A stretch of 64,000 nt of DNA from Nectonema munidae (Eukaryota > Nematomorpha > Nectonematoida > Nectonematidae). A program made the position numbers and the translations under genes. The DNA is taken from NCBI GenBank assembly GCA_030549495.1, contig JAUIRK010000889.1, positions 1,494,501-1,558,500 of the forward strand, given 5' to 3'. Positions 19,862 through 31,200 of the stretch are shown here, piece after piece. The number at the start of each line of letters is the position of its first letter. The first letter of the stretch is position 1. The notes below the pieces were generated by a model. The model was not told the origin of the DNA. It ran no database searches and worked only from the letters and a program-made list of their open reading frames with translations.

Positions 19862-22138
19862 GATACTACAAGTTCTCTACCTTAGTATCAAAGATTGACT
19901 TAAAATAGCAAAAATTCTTACAATCATCATTGATGAGTTAGCGTAATGTTTCTAATGTAATCGAGTTCTTTTTAAAAAATGGATACGTAAAATCCATAGC
20001 TGAATGAGTGATCGATCCTTTCTCATTTTTTTGATAAGTCTAAAATTTATATTTGGAGGGATCATCTTTTATGTTACAATTATAGGAGTCATGAAAAGAT
20101 GAGCAAACTTTATATATAGTCTCCTTAATGCACTTAGAGGTGTTATGTCCTAAAAAATACACTTACTACATTGTATGTGAGAGAAGAATGATCTACATTT
20201 GACAACTTGCATCATGAAAAAAAATGTAAAGTTTTTTTTAAAAAGGAAAAAATGCAAAGTTATAAAAGAAACTTTAGGTAACAATACATTTGTTCCTACT
20301 GTTTAAACATTGTTCTTTTTCAACAAGCTTTCTGCTTTCATTAAATTATCATTATCCGCAAAACGAAGTCTAATTTTTTTTGTCTTTTTGTTAGATAGCA
20401 CTTTGAGATTATTCAAAATAGAAGTTATTTTTTTTCTGCGAATTCTTAATTTCTATGCTGTTTGACTTTACATATAAAGTATTTTCTGTTTTTATTTTGG
20501 GAATTTTTATTTTTCTGCTTATGTTGTGAGAAGAAAAAAATAAAAAAACCGGCAACGGCTCCGCACTTGAAATTTTAAAACCCTCAAGCCCGAGGAATTA
20601 AAATTTTTAACCCTCATCCGCCTAAACGCATAAATATTTCTTTTTGATAAAGAAATAAAAAATTAAATGTTACTGTTTTTACACATAGAATTTTCATGAT
20701 GTTAGATGTAAAAACAACTCTATTATTTATAGTGTTTTTTAAAAATAGAATATCAAATTTTTTTTTATAATAACTTGTAACTTTGTGAAATATTTTGATT
20801 ATTTTTTAACAACAAACATGTGTATTCTAATAAATTTTTTCTTATTTATAGTGTTTTTTAAAAAAAGATTATCAATGGCTTTTGGCTTTTTAAAGCTGTA
20901 AGTGCAAAAATAAAATGGTCAACAAAAGTTACACCCTTATTAGCACTTGTTGCCACAATACATAAAATATTACTCCCATCAGGAGAAATTGTAGAAAATT
21001 TTCTTCGATATAATGCATTGGATATTTAATAAAAAAATATACGTTATCTACTTACTGATATCAGTCTTTATATAATCGGATATGAGGTATGAATGAACAT
21101 AATTTTTTTAAGAATTTGCAAATACTGAGATTTTTACAAGTTAATCCGCTGTACTAATTATTAAAAAAACAGTCCTAAAATTTTTTGCTTGCCATAATCT
21201 CTTCAAAAATGTGAAGTTTGAGAATGTAAACCATAGAAAGACCGTTTTTATTTTATTTTTTAATACTTATTTGCCCAAGTTTATATAAGACTTTTAAAGT
21301 TCCATTTAAATATTTTTTATGCTAATCCTATTTTTAGCGTCAGTCTTAGTCAAATTAAGTAATCAAATTTTGATATATTAACTTTTAAACTTGATAAAAT
21401 TTTTAAATGTAACAGACAAGGCTATTTTAGAAATAATAGCTCTTAATTAATGAAAAATAACCCTCGTTAATTAATTTTGTTAAGATTTATTCATGATATA
21501 TTTGCAAATAAGAAATGATTATCTTCTTTTAGGGTGTCTATAAGTTTATCTTGTTCTGATGCTATTAATGCGAAAAAAGAATAAGACATTACTTATCTTA
21601 TATCAAAATTTTATCAAAGTGTAATTAATTGTTTTATTGTAGGCAGTTTAATTTACTCTATTTCTGAAGATGCATTTAAAATGTTTGGTTTTAATTTCTT
21701 TTTTTAACTAAAAATTTATCAGAATATAAGTATGATATTGTTAATTTTAAAAATATGTATGCTATTTGAAGAAGAGTTGACTAAATATAGGGCCGAAAAT
21801 GTGTTAAAGTTAAATCTTTTTGGAGAAACCTTGGTTTTTTTATGTTATTTGTAGATGAGGGGTGTGCATGGTTTAAAACGGGGGGCGGGGGCAATTTCGT
21901 ATGATTTAACCAAAAAATTGTTAACCAATGTATTCATTTTTTATATAAGTTATATAAGAAATCTTGAAATGAGTTAACATATGAAATCATTCGCATTATG
22001 AAAGCTCTAATGTTATGTTCGATAGTCTCCTCTCCTCTAGCCCCCTTAATGTCCACCTATCGGTAGACATAAAATATGGGCTCATTAACATCCTAAGTTG
22101 GACTTTAGAGTTTCTTCAAAAAATTTCCTCAGCTTTTA
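19862..22138. other. AT-rich intergenic region without a supported gene
   Basis: Contains a repeat at 20762-20845 that recurs at 60641-60725 and a short GC-richer island (ccggcaacggctccgcac) near 20550. No exon or RNA gene recognised. Confidence 0.45.
20762..20845. repeat. Interspersed repeat shared with 60641-60725
   Basis: Ataacttgtaactttgtgaa, atatt and aacaacaaacatgtgta are shared, ending with an AATAAA-like ctaataaatt. It may be the 3' end of an unidentified retroelement. Confidence 0.55.
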
Positions 22139-22257
22139 AATTGTTCATATTTTAAGAGTAGAACAACTGTTGATGGTCTGGTTGTTGAGCAGTTAAAACC
22201 AGTCCTAGTGGTTCAGTTCTGTTCCATTCTTAATTTTGTATTCTAGTCCGGTTTGAT

Positions 22258-22444
22258 TTGTAGATATTATAGTGGGGTTAGGTTCGGTTCAAATTATAGA
22301 TAGTCTATTCGAGTCCTGGTCTGGATATTGAGACGACCTAAACGAATTTGAACAAGTCCAGATACAATACAGTAAAACATATATCAAATAGACATGGTTA
22401 GGTATTTCAGATATGTCAAAAGCGGTTGCTTTGAAATTCCACAA
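22258..22444. repeat. Interspersed repeat, direct copy of 19129, with a diverged third unit after it
   Basis: Nearly the same as 19129-19318. A weaker third copy follows at about 22510-22570 (gttgggttcaaactatag, cgaatccttgtctggatatt), giving a partial tandem arrangement. Confidence 0.65.
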
Positions 22445-22744
22445 TTAAGTAACGATAGTTATGAGTAGACCTGTTCAAGGTTCGATTGAAGACTGCTTAA
22501 AACCGATCTAGTCGGTTGGGTTCAAACTATAGCGTTCTCGTCGAATCCTTGTCTGGATATTATTTAGATCACAATTACTCGGACCGCACTTTGAAAAGGT
22601 CTACAGTTGGAAACAATCTTTCTTCTAAAATATGTTGTATAAAATATAAGTTATCTAAAGTCTTAAATATATTTTACCAAAAATGTTATCTGACTCATTT
22701 ACATGTATTATGTATTGTAAATATATATATTCTTTCTAGCCATA

Positions 22745-22980
22745 TGTAGAAGCCTGCAAAAAGCCAGCAGAACCTTATGGTGGATTTTTGCGGGTTGGCT
22801 GAAATTACACTGGTTTATCGCTGCTGCTGCGAAAGTGTAACAAAATTCTACACTTTTCCCTGAGAGTCTTTTATGGAAATACTTTCTCAGTTCAAACAAA
22901 GCTTTGTTTTGACCTGATAGATTATACTCATATAGAGATAGTATAATCTAGGGGCTAACAACAACAACAACAACCAAAAA
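22745..22980 (+). repeat. Possible retroelement 3' end with (AAC)n tail
   Basis: GC-richer stretch (gccagcagaaccttatggtg, cgctgctgctgcgaaagtg) with a short direct repeat around tagattatactcatatagag/tagtataatctag, ending in caacaacaacaacaacc. The layout resembles a SINE or LINE 3' end with a simple-repeat tail. No coding motif is recognised. Confidence 0.3.
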
Positions 22981-25080
22981 TGTTATTTTATGAAGAAAAA
23001 ATGAATATTGTTTTAATACTTTCAGAATAATTCAATTACTTTTTAAATCTAGAAATTTCTGTCCATTTTTATTTTCTTTGCGTACTCTTTCAAAAAATCG
23101 CAGAGTAAATGCTACCTAGTAATCCTATTTATGAGATCAAAAAAACAACACAATTGATTTTCCTACTTATCGTTAAATACAATAGCTTTATCTTTACCAG
23201 TATGATAGTTGAGCTCAGCTTTTCCCAACAGTGGACGAATCGTCCTTTATATGTCCTTTTGAGCGAAAATGGAATTGATTCTTTATTTTTTCAGTGCAAA
23301 GAAATGTTAAGCAAAAATTGCGTTGTGATGTAACAAGAGATGTGTAATCTTACCACTACCAAGGTTATGATGTAGTTTTGTCTTTCTGAATACATCAATC
23401 CATTCACTTTCTTTATTTCATTCTTCTATCATGACAATTGTTTATATTCGTGCATTGCTTTCTCAATCCCAATCCACAGTCAGAATTTCGATCATAGTTA
23501 AAATTTTTCATTTATTTTTTATGATTAAGGATTTGTTTAAACTCAAAAAAGAATAATCAATGGCTGATAAATTCATTTTCACGAAATATGAAATCTCTAG
23601 AAGAAAAATTTTAAGACGATTTTATTGAACTTAAATTGAATTAAAAATTCAAATAAAAAAATGTTAAAGATTTCCGGTATTTTTTTTACTTTATAGTGGC
23701 GATTTTTAAATTTTTAACAATCTTAGTGGGCTATTTATGCAGAGATGAAGAAACCCTGGTTTAGCGCATATTATTTTCACCAGTCTATAGATCATCTTTT
23801 GAATGTGATGTCTGTGTATTCGATGAGTGTAGTTTTTAACAAAGATCAAGCAGTAAGTTAGAATATCACCTCTTTATGCATGTTATTGAAACATTTGAGA
23901 TTTCTTTTTCATCTTTTGCAAACTCAGTGCAACTTAAAGGCATTAGGAGAAGTATTTTCTGTAAAATTTCATTGGAAACGCAAAACACTACAGATATTTT
24001 TTTAATACAAAACTTCTATTTTATTCTTTTTCAACTAAATTTTAGAAAAAAATTATAGTAAATTTTTATGAGATATTTTCAGAAGTTTTGTAATTCGATT
24101 TAGAAGTGTAATACCAAACTAATTAATGTCGTTTACTTAAGACTACTTCCATTGATGTCGTTTCAACTGCTTCCATTTGGGAACATTCGTTTTAAATGGG
24201 TTAAGAAGCTGTTGGAGTCGAAGTGGAGAAATTTATGCCAACTCCGATATAATCTATAAAATTTCTATAATTTTCTAGTATATTATCTTTTTTTTTTAAT
24301 CTTTAAAATATTGTATACAATAATAAATTTAATAAAAATGGTTACAAGCTGTAGTTCCACACAACGTAAAGGTAGCATTATCTTTTTCACAAGTTGGCTT
24401 AAAAAAACTATAATACAAACCAAGTTTTATTAGAAATCAAGTCAGCTTAGGAATAGCATAATTAACAAGAGATGGAATCAAACATTTCAATTAAAAACTG
24501 GACATCGTATGCTGTCCATTTTTGGATCGTTGTTATTAAAAGGGGTATCAAATTACTTGATATCTTCTCTTTCTAAGATGCGGACATTTATAACGAAAAC
24601 CACAAATTACTTAATGTCGCCTGTTTTTTTTGGATCAAATGCGTTTTTAAACAAGTTAAAAAAATTAAATCAAATATCATTATCCTTATTCGTTTACCCG
24701 TTGACGTTGAAACAGATTGCCCTCTCCTTATTTTATTTCGCTTTGCTTTAAAGAAACTTAGAAAAATCATCGCAATTTTAGATTAAACCTTTATTGCTTT
24801 AGCTTTGCTCTAAAAAGTAGTACAATTTCACTAGCTTACTCCGCTATCATTGGGGCTTAAGAGGTGTCGGATTAACCGTTTTGTCTGATTAGCCGTGTAT
24901 ATGAGCATATCTTGAATTAAATTTTTTTAATATAAACTTTTATTATTCAAAAATTAATATAAATATAAAATATCGAATGAAGAGGACACTTTTTTTAATA
25001 TGAAAACAAGCAGTTTTGGGGTATAAACCCCTTTTGGGAAGAGCCTTTGAAAACAGTATTGGTAAGAGAACAGACTTCTA
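22981..25080. other. AT-rich region without a supported gene
   Basis: N-terminal exons of the KIAA0319-like gene might lie here or farther left, but none can be recognised. A family-A MITE scrap (catttgggaacattcg...tttaaatgggttaa) lies at about 24170-24203. Confidence 0.35.
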
Positions 25081-25388
25081 CAGTCAAACCTGTTTAAGAC
25101 AGTCGCCCTTGGGACTAGTCAAAAGCGGCTGTTTTACACAGGTGGCGGTTTTATCAAGGTTCACCTTCAGTATCTGAAAAATTTATCATAGAAAATTAAC
25201 ACAATTTCAAAAAAATTTATCAATAAAAACATTTATTAGAATATAACATGAAAAACGCATAAAAACATTTAATTCATTATGTATAAAAAAAAATCACTTT
25301 CTTTTAAAAAAGTTCGTGATGGTTGTTTGGTTTGTATATTTTTTCATTCTTATGTTAATGGTAATATCTTGCATGTCGAAACAATGTT

Positions 25389-26827
25389 TTAGCATGTCAT
25401 TGTTTCCTGTTTGCAAGCAAATTGCTTACATATTTCTATGCAGTCTTGGACGTGTGTTAAAGAAGGTGGCTTGAACGATTCTTCAACTGGCTCTTTACCA
25501 TCTTCATAATCATCACCACCTGAGTCCTTTTCGTTATCATGAAGAATATCTGAAGCGGAGCGATCCCAGTCATATATCATAATTTGAGGTAGGAAGGTCA
25601 TTATCAATGTGGTTAAGATTGTTGAATTGTAATCCAAATAATTCTTTGGAAAGACATAAAACTGATGAAGAAATATCATTGGTTTCTTCAAAAACATCAA
25701 CGTCAATCTCCGTGCTTTCCATATCTGATGTGTTTACATTCGTGAAAACCTCTGCAGTAAATCCAGCTCGAGCAAAACACTTATGAATAATGGAAGATGT
25801 CACTTCATTCCAAGCTTTATGGACCCAGTTGATAGCATCCAAAAGAGAAATTTTTCGGAGAATTTTCGGACCAGTGATGGACTCATCATTCGCAATGTTG
25901 TCACAAACTGTAGCTGTCTGTCTCTGTATTTTAGCTTCATGGCCTGTATGATGCCTTGATCCATGGGCTGAATAACTAATGTTGTGTTTGGTGGCATAAA
26001 AACTAATTTACCACTTGTAAGTGTCACATGAGGGTGCGTAGGAGAATTGTCCAACAATAACAAGACTTCTCGTTTTTGATTTTTCATTTGACAATCAAAC
26101 CTTTTTACCCAATTATCAAAGATTTCACCTGTCATCCACGACTTTTTGTTTGACTTATATTTAACAGGAAGTGAATGTTTATCAATGTTTTTAAAACAAC
26201 GAGGATTTTCCGATCACAAATAAAGGAATTTCTCTCCAGTCATTGAAGCAGATAAAGCAACGGTAATGCGGTCTTTAGACTGTTTACCGCCATGTGTGTT
26301 ATGCCCTTTAACATGAAATGATTTGTTTCGCTGATTGTTTCTGTAGAACAAGCCGGTTTCATCCATGTTAAAAATGTTTTTTGCCTCATACCCAGCACAA
26401 ATGGTAGAAAGCTTTTGTTTCCAATTACAAACAACACTTTTGTCTACATCACCACTTTCCCCAGACACAGATCGAAACACAATATTATGACGCTTAACAA
26501 ACTGACTTGTACTCACATAGTTGTAGACTGTTGAAACCATTTCCTACTTAGTTCATTAACTTTTTCATTTTCTGTTTTTCGCATTTTACGTTTACGATCG
26601 TTTGGAGCATTGTTTTGAAAATCATGCAAAATTTCGGCTTTTCGCTTCATAATATTTTGAACTTGATCTTTGCTGACGCTGAATGCGCCAGCCACTTTAC
26701 GTGAACTTTCAATTTTTTCGTACATTTCAATCACCTTAACTTTATCTACAAGGGACACAGTTTTTTTTATTTCCTTTAGACATTTTGATAGAAAACAATT
26801 ATTATGTGTTAGCTCTAAATAAAGCAA
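25389..26827 (-). pseudogene. Tigger/jerky-like transposase, several frameshifts
   Basis: Reading down the minus strand in successive frames: a psq/CENP-B-type DNA-binding part (SLVDKVKVIEMYEKIESSRK ... FSVSKDQVQNIMKRK) at 26827-26513; the start of the DDE domain with IFNMDETGLFYR (first Asp) at 26540-26214; LLLLDNSPTHP (second Asp) and LVIQPMDQGIIQAMK (third Asp) at 26135-25800; and an acidic C-terminal tail at 25842-25389. At least four frame changes or stops interrupt it, so no intact protein is made. It resembles the transposase at 1-1100 in motif but not in detail, and its terminal repeat differs, so the two are separate families. Confidence 0.85.
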
Positions 26828-27009
26828 AAATATGTGATGAAGAAACTTTCATTCTAAGTAAAACAGTTGCCACGTAAATACGTATACATCATTAATTACA
26901 ATTATCAATGCTGCATGAATGACATAAGGCATATGCGTGTTAGTCGTATACATGAAATCTTATTTTATCTACCACTCTGCATAACTTGATACACATCGAA
27001 GATTACCGT

Positions 27010-27145
27010 TCATCGTTCCCTTTGAGGACCAACATTTTGAAGAGGAGATTCTTCTGCTTTCTTTTTCAATGGAATTTTATATATTCAAAGCAGGCGATTT
27101 TCATTTCTTGGGTCACTGGTGTCCCACTGGTCCTCAAAGGGTTAA
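27010..27145. repeat. TTAA MITE, family C, inserted in the Tigger element
   Basis: Ends ttccctttgaggaccaac and ggtcctcaaagggttaa are inverted copies. The interior atggaattttatatattcaa and gcaggcgattttcattt match the copy at 49849-49977. Confidence 0.75.
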
Positions 27146-28136
27146 AAGTGATCAAGATGTACGCGGGCCAGGCATATGATAAATTACATGTCAAGTTTAG
27201 TCGTAATTCACGTAACATCATTAGAAAGTTTCTTTTTGTCATCTCAATAGTCAACTGATGCAAGATTTCATTTTCTAGTAATGTAGATAATAAATAAGGA
27301 GGGCTAACAAAATAATATACTACTCTAGTATGGTGCGTGGCGTTCTTGTGCAAGTTTTTATTAAGATTCGGACTGCAATGTAGTGGCGCATGGCGCCGTT
27401 ACAGAGGTGGTGGTCTTTTACAGGGTATTTTTAATGTAAATTTGATCGGGACAGTAAGAAAGTGGCGCTCTTAAAGAAGTGGCGGTCTTATAGAGGTGGC
27501 GTTTAGAGCAGGTTTGACTAGTTGATGACTGTGAAACGGGAAATTTAGCGATGGGAGAAGCGAAACATAGTTACATGTATAAATATAATATAGGGTATCA
27601 TAACGTAGCTGGGACATAGTGTAGATTTACTAGAATAATATATACATGGGAAACACTCCTAAATGCACACGACATATATATACAAAATATTGTATGTAAA
27701 GTATATAACAGCATTTCTCTCTCCTTTTACGAGATGCAGCTAACACAATAATAGTCTTATTCGTACTCCGGGATACTATTCGGAAGTACTAAATATATAT
27801 ACACTATATATATATCGATATGATTATGGTTGTTTTCATATTAAAAATGAAGTCTCCTCTTGTTTCTAATTTTTCAATTTTAATTCAATGGGAATTACCG
27901 TCAAACAAATCATTTCTAAATTTTCATTCCCGAAAAAAATGTCAACAAAAAGATTTCTTTTGATTAAACATTTCATTCAAGGTTTTAATCCCTAAACACA
28001 TTTAAACATGCTCTTAGACCATTTTGCTTCAATCCTCTGTGAAATATTTATTTTGACTTTTCATAAAGGTCAAACTTTTTTCACTCACCCAATTATATCA
28101 AAAACATTTGTTTCACCCTCAACTATTTTTCTCAAG

Positions 28137-28234
28137 CTCTTCAAGATAATCTTAACGCCTCTTTGAAAAAAGTGAAGGATTCAACACTCGATAAAAAGTT
28201 TATTTTGGTGTGCAGTGAGAATAAAGTTGTCGAG
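28137..28234 (+). CDS. KIAA0319L: KIAA0319-like exon a, first exon found
   Basis: Acceptor actatttttctcaag and donor gag|gtaaac bound a frame reading LQDNLNASLKKVKDST then FILVCSENKVVE. Joined to the next exon it makes SENKVVELPINHT, the usual start of a PKD repeat. A second acceptor nine bases on is also possible. Confidence 0.65.
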
Positions 28235-31200
28235 GTAAACACATTTTGCTTACTTCTTTTTTTTATGGTATTTTACAATGCCATGTCAACGGTTAACATT
28301 TTTGTCCTATATGAAGATATGCCATTTAATTTATAACTGTTCAATAATTCAAAAGAGTGACAAAATATACAAAAATTCAAAAGTGACAAAATATACAAAA
28401 ATTCAAAAGAGTGACAAAATATACAAAAATTCAAAACTGACAAAATATACAAAAATTCAAAAGAGTGACAAAATATACAAAAATTCAAAAGAGTGACAAA
28501 ATATACAAAAATTCAAAAGTTTTACCTACCTACCTTTCCTTACATAAAAAAAACTCTTTTGATTTGTCGCTCTTTTAATCGCTATTTTAAGAGTGACAAA
28601 TTATGTCACTCTTTCGATTTGTCACTATTTTAATCTCTATTTTAAGAGTGACAAATTATGTCACTGTTTTGATTTGTCATCCTAATGAACATCTCCCGTT
28701 CAATACACATAAACTGCTAAATTAATCTAATAATCTAAATAGAAATCTCAAAATGTTTGCTTTATACAAATACGATTATGTCACATCCTTGAAATTATGG
28801 GGGGGGGGGGGGGGGGGGGGTTCAAGCGTCTTCCAAAAAAGACAACAAATTTTTCGGAATTCCTACTCCTCTCTTGTCTATTCTATTTCATTCTTAATTA
28901 AGCTTAATGTAAACTTTAACCCCCGCCCTATTAAGCTTAACGTCAACAATGAATGAGGAATTATAAATAACAACATGCATAACCAAACTTTCTCCCTTCA
29001 AATAGATGCGCACTATTTCCAAATTATGTGCAGAAAAGGGGTAAAGATATCAATTAACAATAAAAAAAAATTGAAAATTTTATTGAATGAAAAAAATCTT
29101 TCGTTAATTTTCAGTTGTTCCATTTCTTCTTTCTAAAAAATGAAAATCTTTTATTGAGAAAAATAAATTAAAAAAAACACATCCCAATTACATAACTTTT
29201 CTGAGGTAATTTCTATCAAAAAATGAAAAAACAGAACCAAAGCTAGAAAAGTTGGTATTAGAATTTTTGTGTATAAGAATAAGTGTAAGTCAGTTAGACT
29301 CAAAAAAGGGTATAAAATAAAGATAAAATTGTGCAACCAAAAACCAAACAATAAATTAAGATTGCATTACTTCATTTTTCTCAAGTTTAAAAGTTAAATT
29401 GGTGCAAGCAAACAACAAGTAGTCAAACTATAATTTTGCCCGAGTCAGCTTCCAAAAATAAAGTTAAAAAATATTAAAATGTAATAATAAATTTTTTATG
29501 AAGCAAAATAAAATACTTAAATGATACAAACAGAAAATAGTCAAACGATAAATTCAGACTTGGACGTTCTGATTGAGGATCTATAAAAAGTAAAACAACA
29601 ACGTTTAACCTTTTGCGATGATTTGCCTTTTATAATAACTTTTAAGCAAAAAAAAGTCTATCACAAAAAGTTATAGAGCTTCAACAAAATAGATCAAGTA
29701 CATTTTTTACAACTAAAACATTTTGTTTTGATATTATATTTTTATTATAATAATCAACAAATTTTAATGATTTAATTAATTATGTACAGTGTTACTCACA
29801 AAATTTAACAATCGAACATTATTAAAAAAATAGGGTATTTTTGCCTTTTAAACGGAATAGCTAGTCAAAATATTCATTCCCAAATATCTATTGTTGAAAG
29901 AAATTTCTTGATTGAAAAAATTAAGCTTTTCAAATGTTACAAAATGTAACAAATGTACTGATAAAGATTAAAAGTGATCTTTGTTGAAAAATTTTTAACG
30001 CGAGTAGTCTTACAATATTCATTCATATAAAATTGTAACGCTTGATAACTTTACTTTTCTCTCATTTAAAAACATAAACAAATTTTGATTTTTGCAAAAT
30101 GTTTGGTGTATTAAGTTATGTTAAAAGTAAAAATTCGAAAACAAAATATGAAACCAAAAATCTGTGATTAATTTGAATAGCTGAAATTTGGTGTCATTAA
30201 AAAATGTTCTGAAAATATTGAACTTATATTTCGCTAAAAACTAGTTTCTAATGAAATAAAATAAAATTATTTTTAATTTAACTCTAAGTTCAAATTAGAG
30301 AGAAGAGATCTGAATGAGATAGGAGAGCTTGAACGAGAGTAGTGAGCTTGAGTGAAAGGAGAGAGCTTGAGTGAAAGGAGAGAGCTTGAGTGATTGAGTT
30401 TTTGCAGAGAAAGCGGAAGAAAAAAACAGAGAAGGAGACAGAAAGAGACATTCCCTCTTTTATTCTCTTATCTTACATTATCATGTATGCGAATGATCAT
30501 TACATCCTATAATGCTATCATCATACATGTTTTATAAACAAGCAACAACTCTTACTTATAGAAAATTATTGGGGGCGAAGTTCATTTTCGCCCCCCCCCC
30601 CTGAAAACTGAAAATTGTCAATTCTACTTTTAGCTGCCCATCAACCACACAATCATACGAACAAAGATCGCTCCTGGTGATTTGGTTGAGAAGCATCACT
30701 TAAATTTCACCTACAGATGGAAACTAAACTTCACTCCTGGCGAAAATTTATCCCACCCTGAAAGTATTTCAAAGACGATTCCTCTCCAAGAACACTCGCC
30801 AGAGCTGCGTCTCGCCAACTTGACAGCTGGATCCTACGTTTTCGAAGTGTTGTCGTTTTTACGTGAAAATCCCAGTTCAAATTCTTCTTGCAAAATCAAC
30901 GTTACGGGTAAAGGATTTTACTTGATTTTAAAGTTTTCAAACGAATGACACATGAATTCTTTTCTTTTTTTTTTTATGTCTAAAGCATTCTGACTTACTT
31001 TTGCGTTGATCTAAAATGTTTTCTACACAGATAATTTTAAATGTTTTCTTTGCACTAATTTTGTGCACCTGCCTACAATCAGAGATGTCGACTGAGTCAG
31101 GTAAAAATTGACTTGAAGCTGATTCAAATTTTGGCGGCAAAATTTCTTGATGACTCTGACTGAAAATATGTTTAGTGCAAATTTATTAAACATAAATGAT

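Larger units (their letters stand above)
25081..27519 (-). mobile_element. Tigger/pogo DNA transposon, decayed, with terminal inverted repeats
   Basis: Left end cagtcaaacctgtttaag follows TA at 25079-25080. The right end is its inverse, tagagcaggtttgac, followed by TA at 27520-27521. The subterminal regions share GTGGCGGT and AAGTGGCG motifs. The length of about 2.4 kb and the transposase on the minus strand suit a full-length Tigger copy. A family-C MITE has inserted in its 5' part (27010-27145). Confidence 0.85.

Noticed and set aside
22516-22899. Short frames near the (AAC)n tail
   Set aside because: Low-complexity or repeat sequence with no family resemblance.
23109-23333. Possible upstream exon of the KIAA0319-like gene
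   Set aside because: A short plus frame with a few Cys, but no MANSC pattern and no consistent splice sites.
28273-28496. Repetitive frames on both strands (KIYKNSK and FLYILS repeats)
   Set aside because: Translations of the tandem array at 28350-28520, not a gene.
28350-28520. CRISPR-like array
   Set aside because: Units are contiguous with no unique spacers, in a eukaryotic intron; it is a minisatellite.
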